Counted from the stretch's first letter, positions 16,966-26,978 are shown. The stretch: 64,000 bases of DNA from an uncultured Clostridia bacterium (GCA_949282385.1 CASDOP010000001.1:186001-250000), one strand, 5' to 3'. Program-made: numbers and translations. Notes: generated by a model not told the origin, from the letters alone.

Positions 16966-18072
16966 TCAGATGTGAGTACCCTTATTTATAAAATAAGGCT
17001 TTTGTTTGCAGCCGGCAAGCGTTGTACCGCTGACAATCGAAGAATCCTTATCGCTGACGACGTACGAAAGATTGCAATCGTCCCCGATAAAGTTTTCGCT
17101 CATTATAATGCAGTTTTTGAGCGTCGTACCCTTGCCTACTTTGACGCCGCGGAAAAGAACGCAGTTTTCTACCGTTCCTTCTATGAGGCAACCGTCGTGA
17201 ATGAGCGAATTCTTTACCTTTGCTGTTTCGGTAATTTTTGCGGGAGGCGCGTCGTTGACTTTGGTATAAATATCTCTGTTGCCGAAGAGTTCTTTGCGCA
17301 CGTCCTTTTCAAGCAAATCCATGTTTGCCTTGAAGAACGACGAAAGAGAATCTATGCTCTGATAATAGCCGTCGAGTTTATAACCGTAAATGTTATAGTT
17401 TTTAAGTCCGGGCAGGAGTATGTCTCCAGAGAAACTCGAATATCCGCGTGCAATCGCCGTCTGTATGAGATTGAGCAGGAACGAAGTTCTTGCGACAAAA
17501 ACGTTGATATAGCTCTTGCGCACGCCTTCGCACTTCTGGTTGACGTAAATTGACGTGATTTTGTCGTTTTTATCCGTGTCAAAAACCATATAAGGATTGC
17601 CGTCTGTCGTTTCATGCTCATGATAAGCGAGAGTAATGTCGGCATTGGTTTTTACATGCTGTTCTATTACTTTGCTGTAATCAAGTCTGTAAACGGCGTC
17701 GCTGTCAGCAACCACGACAAAATCCTGCTTGCATTTCCTTAAGAAAGCGGAAGCGCCCTTAAGCCCCTCGAGGCGGTTTTTGTAGAGCATTTCGCTCTCG
17801 TCGCTGTAAGGCGGAAGCAAAATGAGACCGCCTTCCTTTCTTGCAAGATCCCACTCTTTGCCCGTTCCGAGGTGGTCCATGAGAGACTGGTAATTTTTGT
17901 TGGTAATCATTCCCACGGTGGTTATGCCGGAGTTGACCATGTTGGAAAGAGCAAAGTCAACAAGACGGTAACGACCGCCGTAAGGTATTGAACCTTTAGA
18001 CCTGACCTTGGTCAGTTCAGGTACGTTTTCATCATTGATGCTGGAAAAAATTACACCTACTGTCGAAGCCAT
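16966..18072 (-). CDS. glgD: Glucose-1-phosphate adenylyltransferase subunit GlgD
   Basis: Partner subunit of GlgC found in Firmicutes; GlgD alone has little activity and is thought to modulate GlgC. It keeps the nucleotidyltransferase fold and the C-terminal left-handed beta helix (about 275-365) but lacks the GGxGxRL loop that GlgC has: the N-terminus reads GVIFSSINDENVPELT. I start at the ATG at 18072 because the ribosome binding site GGGAGG is 8 nt from it and only 2 nt from the earlier ATG at 18078. Confidence 0.94.
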   Translation of the reverse strand: MASTVGVIFSSINDENVPELTKVRSKGSIPYGGRYRLVDFALSNMVNSGITTVGMITNKNYQSLMDHLGTGKEWDLARKEGGLILLPPYSDESEMLYKNRLEGLKGASAFLRKCKQDFVVVADSDAVYRLDYSKVIEQHVKTNADITLAYHEHETTDGNPYMVFDTDKNDKITSIYVNQKCEGVRKSYINVFVARTSFLLNLIQTAIARGYSSFSGDILLPGLKNYNIYGYKLDGYYQSIDSLSSFFKANMDLLEKDVRKELFGNRDIYTKVNDAPPAKITETAKVKNSLIHDGCLIEGTVENCVLFRGVKVGKGTTLKNCIIMSENFIGDDCNLSYVVSDKDSSIVSGTTLAGCKQKPYFINKGTHI

Positions 18073-18086
18073 TGTCATATCCTCCC

Positions 18087-19289
18087 TTACACGTTTTTGT
18101 CCACAATTTCGCCTGCAGGCACGCAGCCCTTGTCGCTTACGCAGATACCTCTGCCCAACACGGTTATGCCGCCCGTCTTGCCTTCGATCTTGCTTGCCTT
18201 TTCGATGACGTCGCCTACTTTCGCATCTTTACCGATAACGACCTCTTCGTCGATTATGGAGTAATTAACTTCTGCGCCCGCTTTGACGACCGTGTTGCCC
18301 ATGAGTACGCAATCTTTTACCTGCGCACCCTTTTCGATGACGCAATTTGTGCCGATTACGGAATTGATTACCGTACCTTCGACGTCGCAACCGTTTGCTA
18401 TAAGGGAATTAACTACAGTTCCTTCAACGTATGCGGGAGGCGCCAGAGGACTTCTGGAATGAATAACTCTTTCCGCGTCGCGGAGATCGAAGTTGGGCAC
18501 TTTGCCGAGAAGGTCCATGTTTGCTTCCCACAAAGAAGTTATCGTGCCGACGTCTTTCCAGTATCCTTCAAAGCGGTAAGAATACATCTTTTCGCCTGCG
18601 TTCAGCATGTTTGGAAGAATGTTCTTGCCGAAGTCTTTTTCCGATTTGGGGTCTTTTTCGTCCAATTCGAGATACTTAAAGAGTTTGGACGCGGTAAATA
18701 TGTATATACCCATGGAAGCCAGGTCACTCTTGGGCTGCTTGGGTTTTTCTTCAAATTCGTATATGCTGCCGTCGGGATTAGTGTTGAGAATACCGAACCT
18801 CGAAGCCTCTTTCATGGGAACTTTCATGCACGCAATCGTGCAGTCGGCACCCGTAGCCTTATGAGCTTCGAGCATTTTGTCGTAATCCATTTTATAGATA
18901 TGGTCGCCCGAAAGAATAAGTACATATTCGGGATCATACATCTTCATGAAGCGGATATTCTGATAAATTGCGTTAGCCGTACCCTTGTACCACGAAGTAT
19001 CTGTTTTAGCCTCGTAAGGCGAAAGGATGTGAACGCCGCCGAAGGTTCTGTCGAGATCCCAGGGTTGTCCGTTTCCGACATACTCGTTAAGAACGAGCGG
19101 CTGATACTGCGTAAGTACGCCGACAGTATCTATTCCAGAATTTATGCAGTTCGACAGCGGGAAGTCAATAATTCTGTATTTTGCGCCAAAGCAAACCGCA
19201 GGTTTGGCGATATTGCTTGTCAACGCGTACAGTCTGCTTCCCTGACCGCCGGCGAGTAACATTGCCACGCACTCTTTTTTTCTAAGCAT
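18087..19289 (-). CDS. glgC: Glucose-1-phosphate adenylyltransferase
   Basis: Makes ADP-glucose from ATP and glucose-1-phosphate, the committed step of glycogen synthesis. The catalytic N-terminal loop [13 protein letters not shown] (12-24), the [20 protein letters not shown] segment and the glucose-1-phosphate site WYKGTANAI are present. A left-handed beta-helix domain covers about 290-400. The length of 400 residues is typical. GGGGGA precedes the ATG. In this family GlgC is usually allosterically controlled by sugar phosphates, which cannot be read here. Confidence 0.97.
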   Translation of the reverse strand: MLRKKECVAMLLAGGQGSRLYALTSNIAKPAVCFGAKYRIIDFPLSNCINSGIDTVGVLTQYQPLVLNEYVGNGQPWDLDRTFGGVHILSPYEAKTDTSWYKGTANAIYQNIRFMKMYDPEYVLILSGDHIYKMDYDKMLEAHKATGADCTIACMKVPMKEASRFGILNTNPDGSIYEFEEKPKQPKSDLASMGIYIFTASKLFKYLELDEKDPKSEKDFGKNILPNMLNAGEKMYSYRFEGYWKDVGTITSLWEANMDLLGKVPNFDLRDAERVIHSRSPLAPPAYVEGTVVNSLIANGCDVEGTVINSVIGTNCVIEKGAQVKDCVLMGNTVVKAGAEVNYSIIDEEVVIGKDAKVGDVIEKASKIEGKTGGITVLGRGICVSDKGCVPAGEIVDKNV

Positions 19290-19308
19290 AGCTTAATCCC
19301 CCAAAAAT

Positions 19309-21138
19309 TTATTTTTCTTTTATTAAATACAGGCAAGCCAGTTTTGGAATGTCCAACGTCAATGAATTTTCCTTTCCGTGGCTTGCAATTTTTTTTGTAA
19401 AAAACACCTTTTTCTTAAGAGTTCCCTCTCCGCCAAAGGATTTTTCGTCGGTATTTAAAATTATTCTGTATTTGCCCTTATGCTGTCCGAATGTATAATT
19501 CGGTTGCATTATACCCGAAAAATTAATAACTGCGAGCAGGCAATTGCCGTCTTTATCGTATCTGTTAAATGCAAGTACGTTGTTTACCGCGTCGTCAACG
19601 ACCAGCCATTCAAAACCTGACCAGTCGTTTTCCACCTCGAAAAGCGGACGCGACGTCCTGTAAATATTGTTAAGAGTTTTTACGAAATGCTGCATTTTGG
19701 CGTGTTTTTCGTAACGGGTGAGGTCAAACTCAATTTCGCCCTTATAATTCCACTCGGCAAACTGTGCGATTTCGTAACCCATGAAGTTAAGTTTTTTGCC
19801 AGGGTGAGCATACATAAATCCCAGAAGTCCGCGTTCGCCCGCGAACTTGTCCGCATACTCTCCTGGAAATTTATTTACAATAGAGCCTTTGACATGCACG
19901 ACTTCGTCATGTGAAAGGGGCAGAATATATTTTTCGTTAAAAGAATACATCATAGAAAAAGTTATTTTCGTATGATGATAATGTCTGTAAAGCGGATCCT
20001 GCCGACAATAGAATAATACGTCGTTCATCCAACCCATATTCCACTTAAAATCGAATCCCAGACCGCCTTCCGCAACTTCGGAAGTTACTTTGGGATAAGA
20101 CGTAGATTCCTCTGCGATAACCAGCGCGTCGGGGAATTTATCGTGGATAATTGAATTGAACTTTTTCAAAAACTCGATGGCTTCTAAATTTCGGTTGTCG
20201 CCGTAAACGTTAGTCTCCCACTCGTGAGGCTTTTTATCGTAATCGAGATAGAGCATTGACGCGACTGCGTCCACTCTCAATCCGTCTATTGCATATCTTT
20301 CAAAGAAAAAGCATGCGCTTGAAATGAGAAAACTGTCTATCTCGCCTCTGCCGAGGTCAAATTTGCGCGTCCCCCATCCTCTGTGCTCCATTTTACTCCA
20401 TAACGGGCATTCATACAGAGGTTGTCCGTCAAATTCATACAGCCCGAAATCGTCTTTCGGAAAATGCGCAGGCACCCAATCAAGTATGACTTTTATTCCG
20501 TTTTCGTGAAAAGCGTTTACCAATGAAGCAAACTCTTCGGGCGTGCCAAGCCGATCCGTTACCGAAAAGTATCCCGTAACCTGATAACCCCACGAGCCAT
20601 CGAACGGATATTCCGTAACAGGCATGAACTCGACGTGCGTATATCCCATTTCGGTTACGTAAGGAACGAGTTCTCTTTTAAGGTCGGAAAACTTATAGTA
20701 ACTTCCGTCGGCATGTTTTTTCCAGCTCAGAAGATTGACTTCATAAATATTAACAGGCTTTTCATGCCAATCACCGCCTGAAATCCTTTTATTTACAGGC
20801 GGAAGGTCGCAGACGACGGAACAATGCGATTTTGGCAGGTCGCTTCGGTAAGCATACGGATCGCTTTTGAAAAGACGTCTGCCGTCAGTTGTTACGATTT
20901 CGTAATAATACTTATCGCCCGCTTTTGCCTTTGGAAAGCTGATTTCCCAGCTTTCGCCGTCCGACATGGCTTTCATTTGCATTTGCTGTCCGCGGCAAAC
21001 GAGATTTACCGCAACAGCATGAGGCGCCCAAACTCTGAAAATATACCCGCCGTCCTGAACTTTATGACAGCCGAATATTTCATGAGCAGAACAGCTCATA
21101 CCTTTATGAAATAAAACCAAATCGTCAAAGGCATTCAT
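19309..21138 (-). CDS. glgB: 1,4-alpha-glucan branching enzyme
   Basis: GH13 enzyme that adds alpha-1,6 branches to glycogen. A CBM48 module (about 25-110) precedes the catalytic barrel. Catalytic motifs are visible: DGLRVDAVASMLY with the nucleophile Asp, VIAEEST with the acid Glu, and LPLSHDEVVH with the transition-state Asp. The length of 609 residues suits the short-N-terminus group. It is first in the operon. No Shine-Dalgarno is seen, and its promoter predicts a leader of only about six nucleotides. Confidence 0.97.
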   Translation of the reverse strand: MNAFDDLVLFHKGMSCSAHEIFGCHKVQDGGYIFRVWAPHAVAVNLVCRGQQMQMKAMSDGESWEISFPKAKAGDKYYYEIVTTDGRRLFKSDPYAYRSDLPKSHCSVVCDLPPVNKRISGGDWHEKPVNIYEVNLLSWKKHADGSYYKFSDLKRELVPYVTEMGYTHVEFMPVTEYPFDGSWGYQVTGYFSVTDRLGTPEEFASLVNAFHENGIKVILDWVPAHFPKDDFGLYEFDGQPLYECPLWSKMEHRGWGTRKFDLGRGEIDSFLISSACFFFERYAIDGLRVDAVASMLYLDYDKKPHEWETNVYGDNRNLEAIEFLKKFNSIIHDKFPDALVIAEESTSYPKVTSEVAEGGLGFDFKWNMGWMNDVLFYCRQDPLYRHYHHTKITFSMMYSFNEKYILPLSHDEVVHVKGSIVNKFPGEYADKFAGERGLLGFMYAHPGKKLNFMGYEIAQFAEWNYKGEIEFDLTRYEKHAKMQHFVKTLNNIYRTSRPLFEVENDWSGFEWLVVDDAVNNVLAFNRYDKDGNCLLAVINFSGIMQPNYTFGQHKGKYRIILNTDEKSFGGEGTLKKKVFFTKKIASHGKENSLTLDIPKLACLYLIKEK

Positions 21139-21150
21139 ATCACATATGAC

Positions 21151-21179
21151 ATTTTAGCATACAGTTGTAAAATTTTCAA
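21151..21179 (-). promoter_or_regulatory. Promoter of the glycogen operon
   Basis: On the minus strand TTGAAA (21174-21179), 17 bp, extended -10 TGC-TAAAAT (21151-21156). The predicted transcript starts about 6 nt before the glgB ATG. Confidence 0.7.
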
Positions 21180-21312
21180 TACTCATTTTAAAAAAAGATA
21201 TATAAATTATATATATTTTGTATTATATATTTTATATTATTGTTAAATTTATGTTACCTGACTCACGAAAAATATGCCAGTCACAAATCAATCCTGTACC
21301 ACATTTAGTATT

Positions 21313-22032
21313 TCAGACGGTGATTTGCGACAAAACTTCGCCAACCTTACCCCTTATAACGAGCAATTCGTTATCCCGAGAAACCGAAGCCGATAAATCA
21401 ATAAGAACGGTACGCGCGCCCCTAAAGTTATTTGCGAGATACGCTGCAGGGTAAACCGACAAGGATGTTCCCGCAATGATAAGCAAATCCGCTCTTTCAA
21501 GCTCAGCAACCGAACTATTCCACGCCACGGGCGGAAGCGGTTCTTCATAAAGAACGACATCGGGCTTGATTATCCCTCCGCATGAACAGCGCGGTACGCC
21601 ATCACAATTTTCGACGGCGTTCAAAGGATAAAATTTACCGCATTTCATGCAATGATTTGCGTGAACGCTGCCGTGCAGCTCAAACACCTTTCTGCTGCCC
21701 GCAGCCTGGTGCAGCCCGTCAATGTTCTGAGTAATAACGGCATTCAGTTTGCCTTTGCTCTCCATCTCAGCAAGTTTATAATGCGCGGCATTGGGTTTTA
21801 TGCCGTGAGGTATCATCTGCCATCGATAAAATTCAAAAAACTCCTCTGTATGACTATCGAAAAAAGTCCTGCTAAGCATGTATTCGGGCGAATAATCAAA
21901 TTTTTTGTTATAAAGTCCGCTTTCGCTGCGAAAATCTGGCAAACCGCTTTCAGTCGAAACTCCGGCTCCGCCGAAGAAAACTATATTTTTTGAACTTACA
22001 ATCCATTCCTGCAATTTGTCAATACAATTCAT
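21313..22032 (-). CDS. Sir2-family NAD-dependent protein deacylase
   Basis: Removes acyl groups from lysines using NAD. Rossmann motifs GAGVSTESGLPDFRS and TQNIDGLH are intact, with the catalytic His in FELHGSV. The zinc module has four Cys: C-x2-C (HCMKCGKF) and C-x-C (PRCSCGG). No Tyr/Arg desuccinylase pair can be claimed by eye. I prefer the ATG at 22032 (GGCGGAAG upstream) over a TTG at 22047. It is upstream of glgB on the same strand, 174 nt away with the glg promoter between, so it is probably separate. Confidence 0.93.
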   Translation of the reverse strand: MNCIDKLQEWIVSSKNIVFFGGAGVSTESGLPDFRSESGLYNKKFDYSPEYMLSRTFFDSHTEEFFEFYRWQMIPHGIKPNAAHYKLAEMESKGKLNAVITQNIDGLHQAAGSRKVFELHGSVHANHCMKCGKFYPLNAVENCDGVPRCSCGGIIKPDVVLYEEPLPPVAWNSSVAELERADLLIIAGTSLSVYPAAYLANNFRGARTVLIDLSASVSRDNELLVIRGKVGEVLSQITV

Positions 22033-22149
22033 AATTACTTCCGCCAATTTTTTATTATTATATATTTTTTAATAAAAATTTTCAAGACAAAAAGAATAAG
22101 TTGCTTATTGGCTAATGGAAAAACATATGATAACATTTACTAAACTTAT

Positions 22150-22653
22150 ATGGAGGAGGAAAAATTTACGAAAACTATAATAGAAAACGCCGCTTGCGGC
22201 AAAATTGAATATGAAGAAAGTTTTTGGACTGGAAAGAAAAAACTGTCTATAAACGGAGAAGAGCTTACCAAAGCAAATAAGAAAACATTTTCTTCAGCAG
22301 ACGGCAGAACTTTTACTATAGAAGGAAATTACCTTGTCGGCGCTAAGCTTAACTCAGGGGAAGAAAAAATTCAACTTACTTCTCCAATAAAATGGTATGA
22401 AATTGCGTTATCTATACTTCCATTTATATTAATTTTAATTTGGGGCAATAACGAAACCCTCTGCTTAATTGTACCTGTTGTAGGCGGAGCAATCGGAGGC
22501 GTAATAAGCGCTCTGACAAGTTTTGCAAACGCCATCATCATTAAAGGTCTTAAGCCTATCTGGCTAAAAATCGCAGTTTCAATTTTAACGCTTGGTTTGA
22601 CATTCCTAATATGCTATGCTATAGGGCTTGCCGTAATAAATATTTTATATTAA
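22150..22653 (+). CDS. Conserved hypothetical protein with three membrane segments
   Basis: A 167-residue protein. The N-terminal 75 residues are soluble and beta-rich and contain KKLSINGEEL and GRTFTIEGNYLVG; the C-terminal half has three membrane segments (about 80-98, 100-122, 136-166), the middle one glycine-rich (VGGAIGGVIS). I know this layout as a common hypothetical family in gut bacteria but not its function. The start is uncertain: GGAGGAGG lies just after the ATG, not before, and no alternative start follows it. It is flanked by AT-rich DNA and a terminator. Confidence 0.7.
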   Translation: MEEEKFTKTIIENAACGKIEYEESFWTGKKKLSINGEELTKANKKTFSSADGRTFTIEGNYLVGAKLNSGEEKIQLTSPIKWYEIALSILPFILILIWGNNETLCLIVPVVGGAIGGVISALTSFANAIIIKGLKPIWLKIAVSILTLGLTFLICYAIGLAVINILY

Positions 22654-22695
22654 AAATAAAATAATTAATAAAAAAACAAGTTATTAAAATTTTAA

Positions 22696-22730
22696 AAGCC
22701 GCCCCGCAACAAATAGTTGCGGGGCGGCTT
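22696..22730. terminator. Bidirectional terminator between the membrane protein gene and aroK
   Basis: AAGCCGCCCCGCAAC and its complement around AAATA between convergent genes. Confidence 0.85.
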
Positions 22731-22733
22731 AAA

Positions 22734-23240
22734 TTATTTGCCAAGCGAAGAAATTATCGCTTCTACCGTTTCGTCGAGTGTTAAATTATCGCAATCGACA
22801 GTAATATCGGCATATTTTTCATATAAAGGAACTCGTTCAGAGTACAATTCGGCAAGATTATGTACCTTACCATTCATTACGACACCGCGCAAAAATAAAT
22901 CTTTGCCCGAAAGTCTTTGTTCAAGCTCTTCCAAACCCACTTTCAGATACACGATTTTACCTATAGCGCCGAGGTGAGTCATAGCCTTTTCTCCGTAAAC
23001 GACGCTGCCGCCCGTTGAAATAACGCTTGTTTCCGCATCAACGGAACAATTTACCTTTTCCTCAAGCTCAATAAACCCGTCCGCGCCATAATTTTTCAAC
23101 AATTCGCTTATAACGCAACCGTTCTGCCTTTGCAAAAGCAAATCGCAATCAATGTAGGCATAACCGAGTTTCTTTGCCAGAAGCACGCCGGCGGTACTTT
23201 TACCGCTTGCAGGCATGCCGATAAGTACAATATTATTCAT
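22734..23240 (-). CDS. aroK: Shikimate kinase
   Basis: Phosphorylates shikimate at O3 with ATP in chorismate synthesis. The P-loop is GMPASGKST (8-16); the shikimate-binding Asp is in DCDLLLQ and the STGGS segment is at about 84-88, followed by the lid region. The length of 168 residues is standard. It stands alone, away from other aromatic genes. There is no Shine-Dalgarno; the -10 box ends 6 nt before the ATG, which predicts a leaderless message. Confidence 0.94.
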   Translation of the reverse strand: MNNIVLIGMPASGKSTAGVLLAKKLGYAYIDCDLLLQRQNGCVISELLKNYGADGFIELEEKVNCSVDAETSVISTGGSVVYGEKAMTHLGAIGKIVYLKVGLEELEQRLSGKDLFLRGVVMNGKVHNLAELYSERVPLYEKYADITVDCDNLTLDETVEAIISSLGK

Positions 23241-23246
23241 ATAACT

Positions 23247-23275
23247 ATAATAAAATTACAAAATAACAAAGTCAA
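23247..23275 (-). promoter_or_regulatory. aroK promoter, leaderless type
   Basis: On the minus strand TTGACT (23270-23275), 17 bp, TATTAT (23247-23252), then 6 nt to the ATG. The expected +1 is the A of the start codon. Confidence 0.7.
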
Positions 23276-23425
23276 TTTATTATCAATTCAAAAAATAAAA
23301 AATTATAAACATCTATGCAAATTAGATAAAGACAAAAACTTGCTAAAAAAATAATGCAAGTTAAGCATAAAAAACACCTTCCGACGACGCAGAATAAATT
23401 CAACGCTGACAGGCGTAAAAATATA

Positions 23426-23491
23426 GCTCTCAACAGGAATTGCGCCTTGAGCGGCGCACGAAAAACAGTGGGTATCCGCTGTTTTGTCGAC
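23426..23491 (+). repeat. tRNA-3'-end-associated repeat, copy A
   Basis: Begins with a displaced copy of the tRNA-Leu 3' part (CTCAACAGGAATTG at 23429-23442, one base different from the tRNA at 23583) followed by a 49-bp core containing two hairpins: GCGCC..GGCGC and ACAGTGGGTATCCGCTGT. The core is shared with the copies at 46760 and 62373. It lies about 90 bp downstream of tRNA-Leu(UAA). The rest of 23241-23425 is AT-rich with no gene seen. Confidence 0.7.
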
Positions 23492-23540
23492 AATGGATTT
23501 CTCCGACTTCCCTCCCATTAACTACAGTACTTTTAAATAT

Positions 23541-23577
23541 AAAAACATGGCACAGACTTTTATCTGTGCCATGTTTT
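23541..23577 (-). terminator. Terminator of tRNA-Leu(UAA)
   Basis: AAAAACATGGCACAGA and its complement directly after the tRNA 3' end on the minus strand. Confidence 0.88.
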
Positions 23578-23660
23578 TGGTGCACTCAACAGGAGTTGAA
23601 CCTGCATGGTCTCCCACAAGATCCTTAGTCTTGCGCGTCTGCCAATTCCGCCATGAGTGC
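23578..23660 (-). tRNA. tRNA-Leu (anticodon UAA)
   Basis: 83 nt including the encoded CCA. Acceptor GCACTCA pairs with TGAGTGC; the anticodon stem CAAGA/TCTTG encloses CTAAGGA with anticodon UAA; a variable arm and the T-arm GGTTCAACTCC are present. It reads UUA. Confidence 0.95.
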
Positions 23661-23805
23661 GTGCTTTTCAAAAGCTTTTTTATTCTATAATATTTTAAAT
23701 TGGATGTCAAGCTAAAATTAAAAAAATTTTAATAAAAAATTTAACTTTTTAAAGAATTTTTATTACTTAAATAACTATGTAAAATTTGCCGATTACAAAT
23801 AACAT

Positions 23806-24387
23806 TTAAGTTAATTTCAACAATAATTTGTCGATCTGAGACCTAAGATAATTTAAATCATAGTCATTATGTATGACATAGTACTTCGCAAAATTGTAAT
23901 TTTCATAATTAAATTGATTATTTATTCTTGAAATCACTTCTTCTTCAGACAATTCATCGCGGCGCATTACTTCTTCTATTCTTTTTTCTTTATCGCGCAA
24001 AACGACAATCACTTCGTCGAACATATTTTCTTTTCCGTCTTCAAAAAGCAGAGGCACTTCAAAAAAACAAACATCGTCTTTGCCGCTTGAAAGAGTTAAA
24101 ATTCTGTCGTAAATTGCAGGATGGGTTATACTGTTTAGCAGTTTTAGCTTTTCTGCATCTGCGAAAACAATTTGAGATAATTTTTTTCTGTTTAACCAAC
24201 CGTCAGCGTTTAGTATATCACCAAATTGCCCATTTAGTTTTTCCAAAAATTCTTTATCGCGCGTCAATTCGGCGTAAATTTCGTCGCAGGAATATACAGA
24301 GTATCCCTTATCCCTCAAAATTTTAGCAACAGTTGACTTCCCGCTGCCGATACCGCCTGTAATCGCTATGATTTTATTTTGCCTCAT
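23806..24387 (-). CDS. coaE: Dephospho-CoA kinase
   Basis: Last step of coenzyme A synthesis: phosphorylates dephospho-CoA at the ribose 3'-OH. The P-loop is GGIGSGKST (11-19); the CoA-binding segment with the conserved H/R residues is near SITHPAIYDRI (about 83-93), and VPLLFEDG follows. The length of 193 residues is usual. It overlaps polA by 14 nt, so the two are co-translated; this polA-coaE order is common in Firmicutes. Copy 4 of the oriented motif lies within its 3' end. Confidence 0.95.
   Translation of the reverse strand: MRQNKIIAITGGIGSGKSTVAKILRDKGYSVYSCDEIYAELTRDKEFLEKLNGQFGDILNADGWLNRKKLSQIVFADAEKLKLLNSITHPAIYDRILTLSSGKDDVCFFEVPLLFEDGKENMFDEVIVVLRDKEKRIEEVMRRDELSEEEVISRINNQFNYENYNFAKYYVIHNDYDLNYLRSQIDKLLLKLT
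23867..23884 (+). repeat. Oriented 18-bp motif, copy 4
   Basis: TTATGTATGACATAGTAC, followed by GCAAAATTG as in copy 2. It is inside coaE, which is read on the other strand. Confidence 0.65.
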
Positions 24388-26923
24388 ACCAATTTTTACC
24401 GAAATGCAAATCCACTTTCAAAGGTACTTTTAAATTTGCAGCATTTTCCATTTCACGCTTTAATATTGTGGCCGCTTGTTCTTTCTCATCTTCAGGACAA
24501 TCAAGCACAAGCTCGTCGTGTACCTGTAAAATTAATTTAGCCTTCAAATTTTCATTTTCAAGCGCTTTTACAACATTTATCATAGCAATTTTAATTATAT
24601 CTGCGCTTGAACCCTGCAACGGCATATTCATAGCCGCACGTTCACCAAATTGTCTTATATTGTAATTGCTAGAATTTATCTCGCGGATATAGCGCTTTCT
24701 GCCCGTAAGCGTTGCAACATAACCGTTAGTTTTAGCAAAATCCACGTTTGACTGCATATATTCTTTTACAGCGCTATATGTCGCAAAATAGTTGTCGATA
24801 TACTCTCTTGCAGTCTTTACGGGAATATTTATATTTCTTGCCAAACCGAAGTCGCTTATGCCGTATATTATTCCGAAATTAACAGCTTTGGCTTCCGATC
24901 TCATTTTTGGCGTAACATCCTCAAGCGGAACACCGAATATCTGGGATGCCGTAACCGCATGAATGTCCTTACCTTCGTTATATGCCTCGACAAGCTCTTT
25001 GCAACCTGAAAAATGTGCTAAAAGCCTCAATTCAATCTGTGAATAATCGGCATCGATGAGAACGTTCCCGTTTCTCGGAATAAATAGTTTGCGAAGTTCT
25101 CTGCCCTCTTCTTCTCGTATAGGAATATTCTGAAGATTGGGATTTGTACTTGAAAGTCGCCCCGTTGCCGTAACGGTTTGATTATAAGTGGTATGAACAA
25201 GTCCCGTATGGCTTTCTATGAGCGGTCTGAATCCTTCAATATAGGTAGAATAAAGTTTCTGATACTGGCGATATTTTAAAATTTTACGCACAACATCGTT
25301 TTCGTCGGCTATTTTTTCAAGTATTTCGGCGCTTGTAGAATACTTGCCGTTTTTATTCTTTTTACCGGACTTCAGACCGAGTTTTTCAAACAACACTTCG
25401 CCGAGTTGCGAAGGCGAATTTATATTGAAAGTACAACCGCACTGCTCGAAAATTTCTGCCGAAAGCGATTTAATTTTTGCCCCATATTCTTCAGAAATCT
25501 GATTAAGCGCGCTTAAATCTACCTTTACGCCGCTTCTTTCCATGCCGTACAGAATTGTAACGAGCGGAAGCTCAATTTCTTTATAAAGCCTTTCCTCTCC
25601 GTGCGAAGACAAATCGTTGCGCATTTTGCGGCTGATTTCCGCAAGCGAATAACCGCTGAAATCTTTGTCGTATCCGAATTTTTCGCACAGCTGCGCAACA
25701 TCGGCATCGGCTTCGTTATAATCGATTATATAATTCATTAAAGCGACGTCGTCCGCATCGCAATCTACTTTATTGCCTTCAAAATCAACTGCATGCAGCA
25801 ATTTTTTAAGGTCATAAACTACAAGTTTTTTATCTTCTGACGACAAAATTTGTCTGATAACCGCACAGAAATCTTCATAAGAAATTCCGCCAAGCAAATC
25901 ACGGCTCAAAGCGACGACACATTCTCTGTCGCCGTTATAAAAATGAACGCTGTCGCCTTCAAGGCATAAACTTACGAAGCGGCTTTTGCTTAATTCATCC
26001 TGCAACTGAGCGCAATCTTCTATAATTATTCTTTCAGGATATATTACATGATTGCCTGCAACGACATGGTTCTGCTCAAAAATAGGCAAAGACAGCAAGC
26101 TCTTGAACTCGAACTGCATAAACATTTGCTTTACTTCGGAAGAAAATGTTTCCGGCACAACGCATTTATCGAGCGGAATGCTGATATCGCAGTTTCTGTC
26201 TATCGCGGCAAGCGTATAAGAAAGATAAGCCGTTTCCTTGCCTGAAACAAGTTTGTCTTTGAGCGCACCTTTTATATTTTCAATATTATTGTAAATATTA
26301 TCGAGCGACCCGTATTCCTTTACTAAATTCATAGCCGTTTTTTCGCCTATGCCGGCAACTCCGGGAATATTGTCCGATTTATCGCCCATAAGCGCTTTCA
26401 AATCGACAATCTGGCAAGGTTTTAGCCCTGTTTCGCTTTCAAAATTGTCGCAATTAAGTCTGAGAAGTTCTGAAACGCCCCTCTTAGTAAAATACACATC
26501 GGTCTTTTCGTCTACAAGCTGATAGCTGTCCCTGTCCCCCGTATAAATATAGCTGTGTACGTCGTAAGCTTTTGAAAGCGTGCCGACGATGTCGTCCGCC
26601 TCAAGCCCCTCTTTCTGGCAAATAGCAATATTCATTGCAGCGAGCAGAGATTTTAACGGTTCTACCTGAGCGGCAAGCTCATCCGGCATCCCCTTCCTCG
26701 TTGCTTTATATTCTGAATACATTTTATGCCTGAATGTAGGCGCTTTAAGATCAAACGCAACAACCATATACTTCGGCTTGATGTCCCCAATTATTTTGAG
26801 CATGAGCTTTATAAAGCCGAATATTGCGTTAGTCGGTTTACCGTCTTTTGTCATAAAGACAGGGGTTGCATAAAATGCTCTGTTGAGCAGGCTGTTGCCG
26901 TCAATTAAAACCAGTTTATCCAT
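24374..26923 (-). CDS. polA: DNA polymerase I
   Basis: Repair and Okazaki-fragment polymerase. The 5'-3' exonuclease/FEN domain occupies about 1-290 (IDGNSLLNRAF, GDRDSYQL, LMGDKSDNIPG). The middle 3'-5' exonuclease-like domain (about 300-460) lacks the catalytic DEDD acids, as in other Firmicutes, so no proofreading is expected. The polymerase domain has motif A DADYSQIELRLLAH, motif B SEAKAVNFGIIYG and motif C LQVHDELVLD. The length of 849 residues is normal. No Shine-Dalgarno precedes the ATG. Confidence 0.97.
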   Translation of the reverse strand: MDKLVLIDGNSLLNRAFYATPVFMTKDGKPTNAIFGFIKLMLKIIGDIKPKYMVVAFDLKAPTFRHKMYSEYKATRKGMPDELAAQVEPLKSLLAAMNIAICQKEGLEADDIVGTLSKAYDVHSYIYTGDRDSYQLVDEKTDVYFTKRGVSELLRLNCDNFESETGLKPCQIVDLKALMGDKSDNIPGVAGIGEKTAMNLVKEYGSLDNIYNNIENIKGALKDKLVSGKETAYLSYTLAAIDRNCDISIPLDKCVVPETFSSEVKQMFMQFEFKSLLSLPIFEQNHVVAGNHVIYPERIIIEDCAQLQDELSKSRFVSLCLEGDSVHFYNGDRECVVALSRDLLGGISYEDFCAVIRQILSSEDKKLVVYDLKKLLHAVDFEGNKVDCDADDVALMNYIIDYNEADADVAQLCEKFGYDKDFSGYSLAEISRKMRNDLSSHGEERLYKEIELPLVTILYGMERSGVKVDLSALNQISEEYGAKIKSLSAEIFEQCGCTFNINSPSQLGEVLFEKLGLKSGKKNKNGKYSTSAEILEKIADENDVVRKILKYRQYQKLYSTYIEGFRPLIESHTGLVHTTYNQTVTATGRLSSTNPNLQNIPIREEEGRELRKLFIPRNGNVLIDADYSQIELRLLAHFSGCKELVEAYNEGKDIHAVTASQIFGVPLEDVTPKMRSEAKAVNFGIIYGISDFGLARNINIPVKTAREYIDNYFATYSAVKEYMQSNVDFAKTNGYVATLTGRKRYIREINSSNYNIRQFGERAAMNMPLQGSSADIIKIAMINVVKALENENLKAKLILQVHDELVLDCPEDEKEQAATILKREMENAANLKVPLKVDLHFGKNWYEAK

Positions 26924-26939
26924 AATTCAATAAAAATGC

Positions 26940-26968
26940 TTGATTTTTGATACTCGTTAATATATAAT
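26940..26968 (+). promoter_or_regulatory. Promoter of tRNA-Leu(CAA)
   Basis: TTGATT (26940-26945), 17 bp, TATAAT (26963-26968), about 10 bp before the tRNA. Confidence 0.8.
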
Positions 26969-26978
26969 ATTATTACTT

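Noticed and set aside
23241..23425. Possible small gene in the AT-rich gap between aroK and tRNA-Leu
   Set aside because: Open frames here are short, start without ribosome binding sites and are interrupted by the repeat.
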